NCBI RefSeq assembly: GCF_050948215.1
Contig: NC_135150.1
Coordinates: 16,161,943 to 16,225,942, forward strand
Source of the DNA: Halictus rubicundus
Taxonomy: Eukaryota > Arthropoda > Insecta > Hymenoptera > Halictidae
Reading direction: 5' to 3'
DNA: 64,000 nucleotides
The stretch's first letter is position 1. Each line of letters opens with the position of its first letter. Both the position numbers and the translations under genes were made by a program. The notes below the pieces were generated by a model, which ran no database searches, had not been told where the DNA came from, and saw only the letters and a list, made by a program, of their open reading frames with translations. Positions 12,661-23,424 of this stretch are shown one piece after another.

Positions 12661-12668
12661 TATAAATG
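12661..12668 (+). promoter_or_regulatory. TATA box candidate without an identified gene
   Basis: GGGTATAAATGGACCC is followed about 35-40 bases later by an initiator-like ACAGTCAT near 12700. The first ATG downstream (12769) opens only MI then stops. A spliced or non-coding transcript is possible; no coding exon is visible. Confidence 0.25.
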
Positions 12669-13887
12669 GACCCTACCATCCGTGGGTTGTGAAGCAAACA
12701 GTCATCCTTCTCCGAGTGTGTCGTTACTTCTTTTGTATTTATTCGTGTACTAACGGCTGCGGGACAGCAATGATCTAACCGTTGTCGAATTTCGGCCGTA
12801 ATCAAGGATATGATTTATGAATGTATCTCAGTATTTTAGTTTCCACGATGCTTCTTATACTTGCAGAATAAACTTGATGTGGCTAATGTAACTAGGCTAA
12901 TGGAGTATTTTATTATTAATTGAATTATAACGTTAAATCTTTTCTTTGTGATTTTTACAAATTCCTTGGCATGGAGATGTCAAGTTTATTCTAGCGGGTA
13001 ACCAGCACTATAAAAATAAACTATTTTTTTTTGTGAATCTGAATTTATATAAATTTGAATGATCTATTGTGCAATACCTGGCAAAACCTTATCAGTACGA
13101 TCGTACTAATTCTTTGAAAATTAATTTCTTTAGCATTTACTATATTATTTATTGAAGGATATAGACTTCCTTGGACGTTATTTTCATTAAAGAATTAGCA
13201 CGATCAAATCACGACAGTTTTATCAGGTATTCCGTGTATAAAACAATATAGAGGAATAAGTGACAAACGGAAAAGGGAGCAACGGTGTGAAATACATTGA
13301 AGTGTATGTGTACCTTCAACAGATTCTATATATGTGTACGTGTATTAACAACCATACAATGCAATGTCAAGTAATTGCGTGTTTCAAGATATTTTTGCTC
13401 TTCGTAAAAATCGACCGGGTCATATACTAACCGAGTTCTAACATCGTGATTGCAAGAACTTGCAGACTTTTATTTCAGCTTTGATAAAAAACTGAAAAAA
13501 AGACGAAAAAATATGAACATGTACAAATAAAATGTTACTACTCATGAATATTTATTTTTCACAGAGGATAGTTAAGAGATCTAATTCTTTATGCGAGCTA
13601 TCGTGCATATTACACAGACCTAAGATGATCAGACTTACGAATGATTGTAACCCGTAAGATTTACCAATGTATTTATGAAATTCTATCAGTACGCATAAAA
13701 CTAAGACAAACAGCGAGTTCCAGACGTTTTCCAGCCATTCGAACTTTCATTGTATCATGTTTACCCCGAACAATTATGCAGTAATTTTAACGAGAAAATT
13801 TACGCTTATAAATAAAATCTTATAGAGAATGCATGAAAATGTTACAAACACGTTCAGACATGTATAACGAAGAGTAATCAGTAAACC

Positions 13888-14082
13888 ATGGATCTTTATG
13901 CAGACATAGATTATTCTACCTTATCTTGTAGAAATGGAAATTTAATAAGAATTTATTTCTTTTATTAAAAGTTCTAAAGCAGTAAAAGTGAAATAAATAT
14001 CTCGTCGAATATTCAGTAGACCAATCGTTTTACTAGATTCTGCAGACTTGGAATATTCTATGGAAGTGTAAGATCCGCAGTC
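13888..14082. mobile_element. MITE-B copy, degenerate
   Basis: The left end ATGGATCTTTATGCAGAC and right end AGATCCGCAGTC (followed by TA) are related inverted repeats about 195 bp apart, the usual MITE-B length. The interior is AT-rich and carries no gene. Confidence 0.5.
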
Positions 14083-14629
14083 TAATCATTAGGTAGAATA
14101 AAAAATTAGACGGTGCTACAGCAGGACTGATAGCTCTGTATTGCTTTCTCGATACATAGGGGCAGACATGATACAGCCAAATATGCAAACTTCAGATTTA
14201 GCTTAACGTTTACATCTCCCACTAATACAAAACACAGAGAATGTATGATACGGTGATTACATTACTTCAACAGACCGCTAGAAAATTACCTTGCTATCTG
14301 ATCGAAAAAGTTCAGCGCGCAGAGTATTTGCATGAGTTTCTTAGTTATATTCTTAAAGTAATATTATCAACTCTGTGACAATATTTAGTGTCCGGTTAAG
14401 CGAGCGACATTCTGTATCTTACACGACCGCTAAAAAAATATACAATTATATATGTTCATCCCTGTGTCAAGTGAGGTGAAACTGTGATACAGTTTATTTC
14501 GAGAACTTTTTGATCAGATAATATCGAATACATATGCTCTATCAATAATTTATAAGTTGTTCATCGCCAGTCATGTTTAATTGTACTTAATATATACTAC
14601 AGAGTGACTGATCCTTATCAACGGCACGT

Positions 14630-14635
14630 TTTATT
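14630..14635 (-). terminator. Poly(A) signal for the zinc-finger gene
   Basis: AATAAA on the minus strand, about 100 bases after the stop codon at 14735. Confidence 0.6.
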
Positions 14636-14734
14636 ATTATTACAAATAACTCTTAAATATTAGTCTCAGATCCTTTACATTTCATTTGTATTCATCTTTC
14701 TTTTTCTACTTTAGCCGATATTAGTATCTTAAAT

Positions 14735-16315
14735 TCATAGCGCGTTCTGGAATTCGACTTTAGCTTTCGAAGAATTTATATTATTGTTTTTGTTCGCATA
14801 ACTTGCAGTCTGCTCTTTCAGTTGGCGGAGTAACATCTCGCTAATAGACTCCTCTTTCCGATCATCGTTATCGTCTTCGCTCTGGACTTCTTGCTTCACG
14901 TTTGGAACGCTGTGATCTTCTTGAAGATGTAGCACGAGGGAAGGTAAGGCATAAAATATTTTGTCGCAAAGATTGCATTGGAATGTTTTTCCATCCGCTG
15001 CCTGCAGACAGTGGAGATAATCTTTCATGGTACTGAATGTTTGTCTGTGTAACGCCAAGTGCTTCTCGTGGTCCATAGCGAGAATGAATTCGTATGAACA
15101 AATTGGACACTTCAAATTGTGCTTTGTCCACATAGTGTGTGTTTTTAATCTGTGTAAACTGTCGTACACTTTTCCACAAATTGCACACTTCATGCATTTG
15201 TGATTTTTTAGTGTCTCTCTGCTTTCGTATAGTCCGCTGCATTCCTTACATTGGTAGGTTCGTTCTCTTCTGCAGGCATGTTTGAGCCAATGTTTCTCCA
15301 GTTGCGGCAACAGATCGAACACTAACTTGCACATTGAACATACAAATCTTCCTTGGTGATCTCTTTTCATAGTAAAATTAGATCCCCGTATGTCCCAGTG
15401 TTTCTCAAAATTATTTTTACGCAATAAGTTTTCATTACAAAATTCACACTGATTCTGATGTTTGGATAAGTGAGTAAACAACATTCCTGGTTCAGTGTTC
15501 GTGTAGTCACAGAACGAGCATACAAAAGTATCGTCTTCCTCGTACATGTGCGAATATAAGTGTTTCTCAAATGAGTGAGAAGTAAAAAATATTGCACCAC
15601 ATGCTGAACATTTTAGGTATGGCTTGCCATCCTCTGAGTAATACAAAGGCAAAGATGTAAAATTTTGTATCCGGCTGACGTTGCCTTTCGAATCTGTCAT
15701 GTTTTCATCCATGGCATACTCCTCGTAATCTATATCTTCCATGGATGACATGTGATCATCAATATCAGGAGAAATGATTGAATGTTCTTCCTCTTTTATT
15801 TCAACTATTGGCTCGTGTTTCGGTAGAAACTTTCTTAACAACAATACTTTGTTACGTCGTTTAGAACGATGATGCGATTTAGACTTCTTAGTAGTCAAAG
15901 AACGTTTGCTGGACAATTTCTTTGTCATCAGTGCATTGTCCGATTCCAATTGAGTTAATAGAAAAAATTCTTTACTACTTGGCGCGGAATTCATGCATGA
16001 AAGAGGTGACTCAACTTTCAGATTGTTCCAATCTGTAATAGAAGATTCGCTTCTAAGTTCGGAGTCATTTTCCATAGAAAGAAGTTCGGAGGACACACCA
16101 TTTTCTTGAGATTCAATATCGTCGTCGTCGTCGTCGTCGTCATCGTCATCGTCGTCCTCTGATGACAAAAGAGCCGTGCCAAGTAATTGTTCACTAGTTA
16201 TCTGATATTTGTTCTTTTCATAGTTTTCTCCGTCGATCCTACTTTCGCTGGTTTCCTCATCTTCCATTGTATTTTTTGAAAAATCTTTGCATTCCACGTC
16301 CTCCAATGTTAACAT
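14735..16315 (-). CDS. C2H2 zinc-finger protein, intronless, 526 aa
   Basis: A single open frame starts at ATG 16315 with A at -3. The N-terminal half is acidic and disordered: a run of 13 Asp at residues 54-66, a basic nuclear-localisation-like stretch KKSKSHHRSKRRNK (143-156), and sumoylation-like motifs IKEE (173) and VKQE near the C terminus. Residues 236-468 hold about eight zinc-finger units. Clear C2H2 fingers begin CSACG (236), CSFCD (266), CSMCK (326), CAICG (377), CPICS (403) and CNLCD (447). Two are irregular: CEFCN (290) lacks the normal second His spacing, and CKECS (356) ends HKC, a C2HC variant. Linkers are not the TGEKP type. This suggests a nuclear DNA- or RNA-binding regulator, but I cannot name the orthologue. 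The Asp run is coded by a GAC/GAT triplet repeat likely to vary in length. Confidence 0.85.
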   Translation of the reverse strand: MLTLEDVECKDFSKNTMEDEETSESRIDGENYEKNKYQITSEQLLGTALLSSEDDDDDDDDDDDDDIESQENGVSSELLSMENDSELRSESSITDWNNLKVESPLSCMNSAPSSKEFFLLTQLESDNALMTKKLSSKRSLTTKKSKSHHRSKRRNKVLLLRKFLPKHEPIVEIKEEEHSIISPDIDDHMSSMEDIDYEEYAMDENMTDSKGNVSRIQNFTSLPLYYSEDGKPYLKCSACGAIFFTSHSFEKHLYSHMYEEDDTFVCSFCDYTNTEPGMLFTHLSKHQNQCEFCNENLLRKNNFEKHWDIRGSNFTMKRDHQGRFVCSMCKLVFDLLPQLEKHWLKHACRRERTYQCKECSGLYESRETLKNHKCMKCAICGKVYDSLHRLKTHTMWTKHNLKCPICSYEFILAMDHEKHLALHRQTFSTMKDYLHCLQAADGKTFQCNLCDKIFYALPSLVLHLQEDHSVPNVKQEVQSEDDNDDRKEESISEMLLRQLKEQTASYANKNNNINSSKAKVEFQNAL

Positions 16316-18583
16316 CCTATATTCGCAGATCTTCTATAACCTGTTTGAACGATTACTGCAATAGAAAAAGCAAAACGTTACCACAATCATGGAATGTTTA
16401 CACAGTAAATTCTCAGGAGTGGAACATAACCTTTTTATCGCTCGTTTGCCGCATTATATTCTTTTATGGCGGTGGATCGTAAATACACGACAATTACGTG
16501 AAAATTGTCGCTGATCGATGTCTGTGACCGGACAGGTGAATTGTACTCACATACAGGTATTTAATTTGACTCTTCCGTGAGATGCTTTTCGTGGAGCAAA
16601 CATTGATTTGTATCTGCGTGGAATTCTTCAAAGACGCATCGGCAGACGGGAAGAAAGAAGCGTATGCTCAAGAAAGGGATCGGTCATTTAATGTTCCGAA
16701 TCCTCGTGATCCATAGTGCTCCGATTTCTCATAATTATTCACACACGAATAACTTTGATCAGCTGTTTTCAGATTATACAAAATTGACAGGACGTTTCGG
16801 AGCGCGTCCAACCGATGACCTGTCTCTGGAGACACAGAAAGTAACTCTCAACTTGATCTTTCTAAATTTCTTTATTTCACAGTTGTACTTGCAATCGAAA
16901 ATAAAAAAGAATCATGAAAAATTCGTTTCGAATCTGTTTATGAATAAAAATTGATTAGAATCCGTGCAGCATAATATTGTTCACGATACTGCATACCACA
17001 TTACATGATGTGAAAGGTCCACCACTCTTTTATGCATTCAATGGAAGGTTGAGAAACACTTTCACAGGAACAGGGCGTATAACTGTATACATACACGCCA
17101 TAGGGAGACTTGGCGATTTATGAGAACACGTAGGTGTTACAATTAAAATATTCTTACACTTGTGGCCGCGTTTCATACAAATATAATACAAAACCAGTAT
17201 AAGATCAGGCTTTAATATATTTATTTTTATGTTAAACATATGTATTTCACATATTCAAATAAAAAAGATGGTACAGTTGAAAAACTTAACAATCGAAAAT
17301 ATACATAACAGTAGTTGACTTTCAATCGGAAGCTTATCACTAATTCTTTGCACTTGATCTATATCTAGATTTAATAGTTAAGTAAAAATTATTCTTTTGT
17401 CGATACATTACACACATATATATTAAGATTGTAGACATTATCGACTATTTAGAAGTAATAATACAGTTACTGAAATAATGTTAATGGTATTGTTAAAAAA
17501 ATTGAACGCATCCATTTTACATGCGACAGAGACATTTGACATGCTATTTTTTTCAAAAATAGTTATACCTCTGTCTTACCAGAAATACTATTAAATATTG
17601 TGGCGTATTTTATATTCTCATTGCAATTAAACAATTACCGTTATAATACGATCGACATTGACAACATTGTTCAGTTACCATCAGATGTTTAAGCAACAGG
17701 ATTCTTTTCATTCGTAAAAAATATATCCGAAGAATTGCAACGATAATTGCGTCAGCACCCGGCAGGTGCCGAAACTTGATGAAACGAGCAGGTTGGGGCA
17801 TGGAACCCCCATCTATCGTACGATCTCCTAAATACACAGTTGTAGCATGAAAGTCTGCGAGCAGTAATAAAGAAAGTCGAATGCTTTAAAATTACATTTA
17901 GCAGCGTATTCATTTAACCCAATCCACCACAAAATTTAACAGTGTCTCGTTCCATTTTTATCGAATTCATACTTAGTCGTAAAAACAAATGCTTTCAACC
18001 AGTCTAACAAGACGAGAATTTTACCCGTATTTCTACTGTCATTTATCTCTTGTGTACGAACCGTACAGAGACAGGTGAGGTATATTATTAATAAGAAAAG
18101 CTTTTAACAATGAATACGCGATTTAACCACGATTTTTTCTAATTCTTCCAGTCGTATTCGCTAAAATAAATTCCAAGACAACGAATTTAATTTTCTGACG
18201 ATTTCTAAGTTTTCCTGGACTCAATGGAAATAGGAAGATTTGAATCCTAATTGTGTTCTTACTTATTTAAAAGCTTAATCGCTCCATTATATGAATCATA
18301 TTCTATAACTGCATTGTTACTGTGGTATAACAAAGTCCTCGTATAAACTATAAAGATGTAACAGAAACGAGAGATACGAAAAGCGTTTTCAACGATATAC
18401 TGCAATTCCAACGTGACAACATCGAAGCAAAATGAATATCATATGATATGAACGCATAAAAGTTCGCAGTCTACTAGTATACCTTATTTTTTGTGATGTC
18501 CAATATTGTTTTAAGCGTTGATTTTTTCGCTTAGCATACTTTTAGTCTGATGACACATTCAATTCTTACCCGAGTTCCAGCGT
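16316..18583. other. Intergenic DNA between the zinc-finger gene and the first VPV gene
   Basis: The part next to 16315 should hold the zinc-finger gene promoter; no TATA is clear. A plus-strand frame of 96 codons from ATG 16664 lacks any recognisable feature. A MITE-B right end (AGTTCGCAGTC then TA) occurs at 18461-18471 without a clear partner. Confidence 0.4.
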
Positions 18584-20782
18584 TCACTCTTCGCTTCGTT
18601 TCTTGTGATCGTGACCGTGACCATGGCCATGGCCGTGGCCATGATCATGACCATGACCGTGACCATGATCGTGGGCTGGAGCGGGGATGTGCGGGTACCC
18701 GAAATGTTGAGCATAACCATGACCATACCCGTGGCCGTACCCGTGGCCGATCGCGTGGCCATACCCGTGACCATGTCCGTGGCCGAACACATGACCGTAT
18801 CCATGACCGTATCCATGACCAAATCCGTGACCTAATCCGTGACCTAATCCGTGACCGTAACCACCACCGATCCCGTGGATCCCTTGTCCCGAGAAGTGAC
18901 CGCCGTGGATCGGCGGGTAAAAGTGACCGCCGCCATAACCGCGAGCGTAAATACCTCCTGGGAACGGAGCAGGGCCGTAAAGGGGAATCGGCGGCGGATG
19001 CACCGGAAATGGAACTGGCACCGGTACCGGCACCGGGAACGCTTGCTTCACCGGAACCGGATACGGTTGATGCACCGGCACCGCCACGGGGTGTTTCACG
19101 GGTATCGGTACCGGTCGTTCTACCGGTATCGGAACCGCCTAAAGGACAAGTGAATTCGAACATTATACCGTCGCATTCCATGCATGAAAGCGATTCGATG
19201 AAGTAAGACGCAGCAAATGCATAGAAATAGTAGAATATATTTTGGTTTCATTATTTATTATTTGTAATGTTAGCTAGACTGTTAACGCGTTATTCTATAC
19301 TGAAATTCTAGACAATCCTGTGTATTAGGTACACGTTATACCTACGGTCCAATTATTAACTAGATATACCAGATTGTATTTTTCTTATATTTCAATGAAG
19401 ATAAAAATTGTAGAAGACATTCCTCCATGTTAAGTGTTACAAGGTCACACATGCTATAAATGCATAAAATATGCACTCCAGTAATTAATGTAAAACGAGT
19501 GTTAGTTCAAATTATACAATTTTGAAATTAGCCAAGGTTCGAGTAACTAATTGTTTTGAGAAATTGAATGATTTTGGAACATAGTTATGAACCGTCTCTT
19601 ACCTCGGGTACCGGATACGGAATCGGAATTGGTTTGTGAATGATCTTCTCGACCGGCACAGGGATCACCTTCTCCACTGGCACGTGGTACGGTTTTTCGA
19701 TGATGACCGGTTCAGGAACCGGAACTGGCTTTTCCAAGACTATGTGCTTTGTGATGTACACCGGAACCGTTTTTAATGAAATGGCTGCTGCTCTACCGTA
19801 TGGTATGCTACCGTACAATCTATATAAAAATCAACGCGACGTTTAATTATATTTCTAATTTCGTAAATTTCTAATTTTGAATGGTTTTCAGAGTTTTGTA
19901 TTATTACCCTCCGTGGGCTAAATCGAAGGAGGGGAACTTCAATCCTTTCCAACCATGATCGCCTACCCACGGAAGTCCATGACCGTATCCATGTGGATTT
20001 GGTATACCAACCCATCCACCAGTGTCGAGGATACCGCGTTTACTTTGTTTGGATTCGCTCGATTCGGTCGATTCCGTCGAGAACGCGGAACCGCAAAAAA
20101 GTATCAGAAATAGCTAGAATTAAATTCATCTCAAACTCGTTATCAGGAATTTGTAACTTATTAAATAACGCGACGTATTTTCACACTTTTTTATTCGATA
20201 ATTGATTGCTAGATTAATATTCAGAAGAACTAAATAAATGAAACGATGTTAAAGAATAAATGCTGACAGAATCGATAGGATGAAGCCACCATGTTGTTTT
20301 GACTATATTTTTAATTTTCTTGTTTCAGACAATGACAACCTGTTTCTATGACTGTACAAAACTGCGGATACTTTCTCCCCGTTTACACGACAATCCCAGG
20401 GAGCAGCGCAATTTTTTACATATTCAAAGTTCAGTTTCTGATTCACCAAAAATATTTAATTTCATTCGGCGTGTTAATTTAAGAGAACGTGTTCGAATAC
20501 GAAATGTTTAAAACGGTTCAACCACGTTTCGTATTCATTTTGTACGCAGACCTGTAGTCTGACGATGACAATGAAGAACGCGCGCGGACATCGGCGTTTA
20601 CACTTAAAATTAACTTCGATAAACGACGATATTTATCGAACGACGAACGAAAATGAATGGAGCGAAGTGAGAAATAGGAGAAAAAAAGAACTGCACGTAG
20701 AACGGCATCACTTCACGAAGAGACGATACTCGGGCACCGTGTACTTATTCTGTTTGCGTGTTCTTACCGGGATCACGGACAT
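18584..20782 (-). CDS. Secreted Val/Pro- and His/Gly-rich cuticle-type protein, 330 aa
   Basis: Four coding exons join in phase on the minus strand: 20782-20768 (MSVIP), 20113-19908, 19819-19603 and 19138-18584. Exon 1 ends in a clean GTAAGA donor. A signal peptide (residues 1-17, hydrophobic LFLILFCGSAF) is followed by a Ser/Glu-rich spacer and a dibasic site KRG at 30-32, then GILDTGGWVGIPNPHGYGHG. Residues about 90-205 are (V/I)PVPV repeats with Glu-Lys interruptions (VEKVIPVPVEK). Residues about 209-325 are Gly-His-Tyr repeats (GHGYGHG) closing in alternating HDHGHGH, then KKRSEE at the end. Family knowledge: low-complexity VPV-repeat secreted proteins are typical of insect cuticle and tracheal lining. 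The exact family is uncertain; Vajk-type proteins are one comparison. The His-rich tail could bind metals, by inference. A TATA box lies at the right distance upstream, and a similar gene faces the other way at 23.4 kb. Confidence 0.82.
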
Positions 20783-20830
20783 TGTTCTCTCGTTGCGAAG
20801 AAACTGTTCGAATCCTCGAGAAAACGGTAG

Positions 20831-20839
20831 CTTTATATA
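20831..20839 (-). promoter_or_regulatory. TATA box of the minus-strand VPV gene
   Basis: TATATAAAG on the minus strand lies 49 bases upstream of the ATG at 20782. This predicts a transcription start near 20808 and a leader of about 25 bases. It supports the choice of the five-codon first exon. Confidence 0.6.
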
Positions 20840-23320
20840 TTTGCTGTCCAGTCTGGTAGACAGATCGATGAATCTGGATGGAGGTCCAGGTCAGGTTCCC
20901 GTCTTTGACTGGATCAGGAACTCGGCCTTGTCAATTGGTTCGCCCAGCGTTTCCGGTGAAGAAAGTGGTCACAAGAGCCGTAATGAATCTGGTTCATGTT
21001 TAATGCTGTACTTGGAATTTGTGTGTAATGCTCTTATGCTTTCGGCGTAAATTGTAATGACGATTACAAGCAATTATTTAGCGATTCCGCGACGGATCGT
21101 CATTGGTCGATCATATTTTAAAATAATTTTTATTTTAGAAAGATCGAGAGATGCTTCAAATAAAAAATATATTGATTCATGGCGGAAGAATAATCTGCAT
21201 ACTTGACCATAAATTTTGCATCTCAAAGGGAAATGTCCTTCTTTCAGGTCGAGCATGTAACCTACACGTAGAACACTAGTGGAGGCGTCATTCATCGATT
21301 TAGTCTACCTCAAATAAAATGTGTATTATACGTCACTTCGTAGATGTACGAAAAGAGGTGACGAAAAAATATCAAACATGTCAAAATTGAATTGACTTTT
21401 TGTGGATATCAAATATTTTTATATCAATTGTAAATGTTAGTAGAAACTTAAAAGCTTGCTTCATGTAGGCAATTAATTAATGAGGATATGTATTGTCCAG
21501 GTGGTGACTAGTGCTGTCACAAACGTATTTAAACGTTTTACATATTTCATTACATTAATCACGGTACTGCAACATTCAATTGCCGTATAATTAATCGATA
21601 ACGGTTTCCTCGTACAGCCACCACTCAGGAAATTGTACAAACGATTACAAAGACAGCAAAATTATAGTGGCAGCTCAATAATGCAAAACGGAACCACATT
21701 AAGATCGATCGTCGGAAAAACGAAATTCATTCGCCGACTCAAGCGGAAGTCAATTAAGAATTAATTTCGAGTCGTCCGGCTTGACCGCTATATTTCGTCA
21801 CTGTAACAGGGCGTTCTTCGACACGTTCGAGCGTGTTATGGAATCGCCAGGGAGCATAACAATGAATAATGAATGACAGGTAGCGGCCGGCATTAGAAGT
21901 GGCTCAGACGTATTAGAAAATGAAAGTTAGGAAAGTTCGCGGATGCGGCCAACGCGGAAACCTGCTAATGCCTCTCTGGTGCAAGAAAAGCCGAAGCTGG
22001 TTTCGTTGATCTCGTTAACGGAGCAAACACACCACCTCGACGTTACTCGCCCGAAGAATGCGATTCATTCGCGGACGCAGAATCGCGATGCGAGTCACGA
22101 TCGTTTCGATGAAATAATCTGTCTCCGCGAAAATACCAACGATATTTCTTCTCAAATATTACAATTTTTGTCCGGAGAATAAGGAAAAACCATGGAATTC
22201 CAACACTGTTGGCAACACCTTGACTATAGGACTTCTGGGTCCGTTGTGACTAGACTGCCGATTTTTATGTGAATGCAAATATGTTTCTGAAACGATTTTT
22301 AGTAAAAGTTATAGAAACAAATCATTTATCATTTTTCAAAGAAGACATACATTACATTAATTACATTAATTACATTAATACATTTTGATTACACTTGTTC
22401 GAGCATTTTTCTGTACAAAATTCACAAATTAGTTGTGACCAAAAAGTTTCATCTATTTTTTAAGTTACTAAAAGTTTAATCCACATTAACAGTATCGTTT
22501 TCAGCTTTGGTTGGTGAGGAGTCTGTCCAAGAATTTTTCTAATGTCAACACAGTGACAATTAGTAATATTATGAGTAAAATTGTAGTAACATTTCGTGCT
22601 TTGCGCTATGGTAAACCAGTGGTTCTTGGGGATTAAATTAAGAGAGTCGTAATGATTGCAATGTAAACAGGAGTCACAAAAGAGAAAGAAAAATGTACTA
22701 AAAACGAAGACAAATTCTGTGGCTCAAACAATTAGGAGAATTTAAGAAAAGAGTAGGTTTCATAGTGATCAAGGCAACGATACGTGGACCAGTATGTCCG
22801 GGGGCAAAGCCAGTATTAATTTTGCCGGATTCAGTGTTCTAACATAAGCATAAATGTCCAGTTCTAGAAGGGACGGTGGCATGACTAATCCACTTTTCAC
22901 GCTTACGCAAAGAACATTAGTATTCCCGGGCTTGTCGGAGGCATGCTTCCGTCAGGATGTCGAGAAATAGATGAAAAAACGTAACGAGACCGCCGACGCC
23001 GCATAACCAGGCTTATACGGACGCGTGTCACGATTGGACGCACCGGAACGGCTCTTATTAATTTGAATCTTCACGTAGAGAATTTTCACCGGGTAGCTAT
23101 CTCACGATCTCCGGGACGCGTACTGTCATTTCTAACGATGATGCTCCCCCGTATTCGCCGTTGCAGCCGTCCTCTACCGCCGCGGGAGGTGTCTTCCTCC
23201 GGCGTACGAAAGAAAAGCGGTCGTGACCGCCATTTGGCCATCACCCAGGATTGGTAGCAGCGAAAGTCCATTGACAACGACGGCCGCGCGTCTTCATAGT
23301 ATCGCGTCTTGTCGGCCTGT
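20840..23320. other. Region between the divergent VPV genes
   Basis: About 2.5 kb separates the two promoters, so shared cuticle enhancers could lie here. A short ATTAATTACATTA repeat occurs at about 22349-22382. A 79-codon plus-strand frame at 21943-22182 (MRPTRKPANASL...) has no recognisable feature. GC rises toward 22950-23300. Confidence 0.4.
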
Positions 23321-23324
23321 GCCC

Positions 23325-23332
23325 TATAAATA
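23325..23332 (+). promoter_or_regulatory. TATA box of the plus-strand VPV gene
   Basis: CCCTATAAATATATATGGGG is a strong TATA context 93 bases before the ATG at 23425. A start near 23355 would give a leader of about 70 bases. Confidence 0.65.
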
Positions 23333-23424
23333 TATATGGGGGTCACAAGCAAGAAGCAAACGCAGTTTTCCTTCGGCCCCGTAGCTACCAACTAGGATTT
23401 CGGGAGCCGACTGGCGCCGCCGTC

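Larger units (their letters stand above)
11771..14629. other. AT-rich intergenic DNA with one TATA-like promoter candidate
   Basis: No exon is recognisable. A promoter-like TATA at 12661 and a MITE-B remnant at about 13888-14082 are listed separately. Confidence 0.45.

Noticed and set aside
18550..19206. Long frames on both strands over the VPV/Gly-His exon (up to 218 codons)
   Set aside because: The triplet-like repeats keep several frames open. Only the minus frame has a signal peptide, phase-matched splice sites and a TATA box.
20800..20825. GTTCGAATCCTCGAG, similar to a tRNA T-arm
   Set aside because: No cloverleaf stems or B-box/A-box spacing could be built around it; no tRNA found in the window.
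20565..21050. A 161-codon plus-strand frame overlapping the minus VPV promoter
   Set aside because: It crosses the first exon and TATA box of the opposite gene, has no recognisable motif and no promoter of its own.
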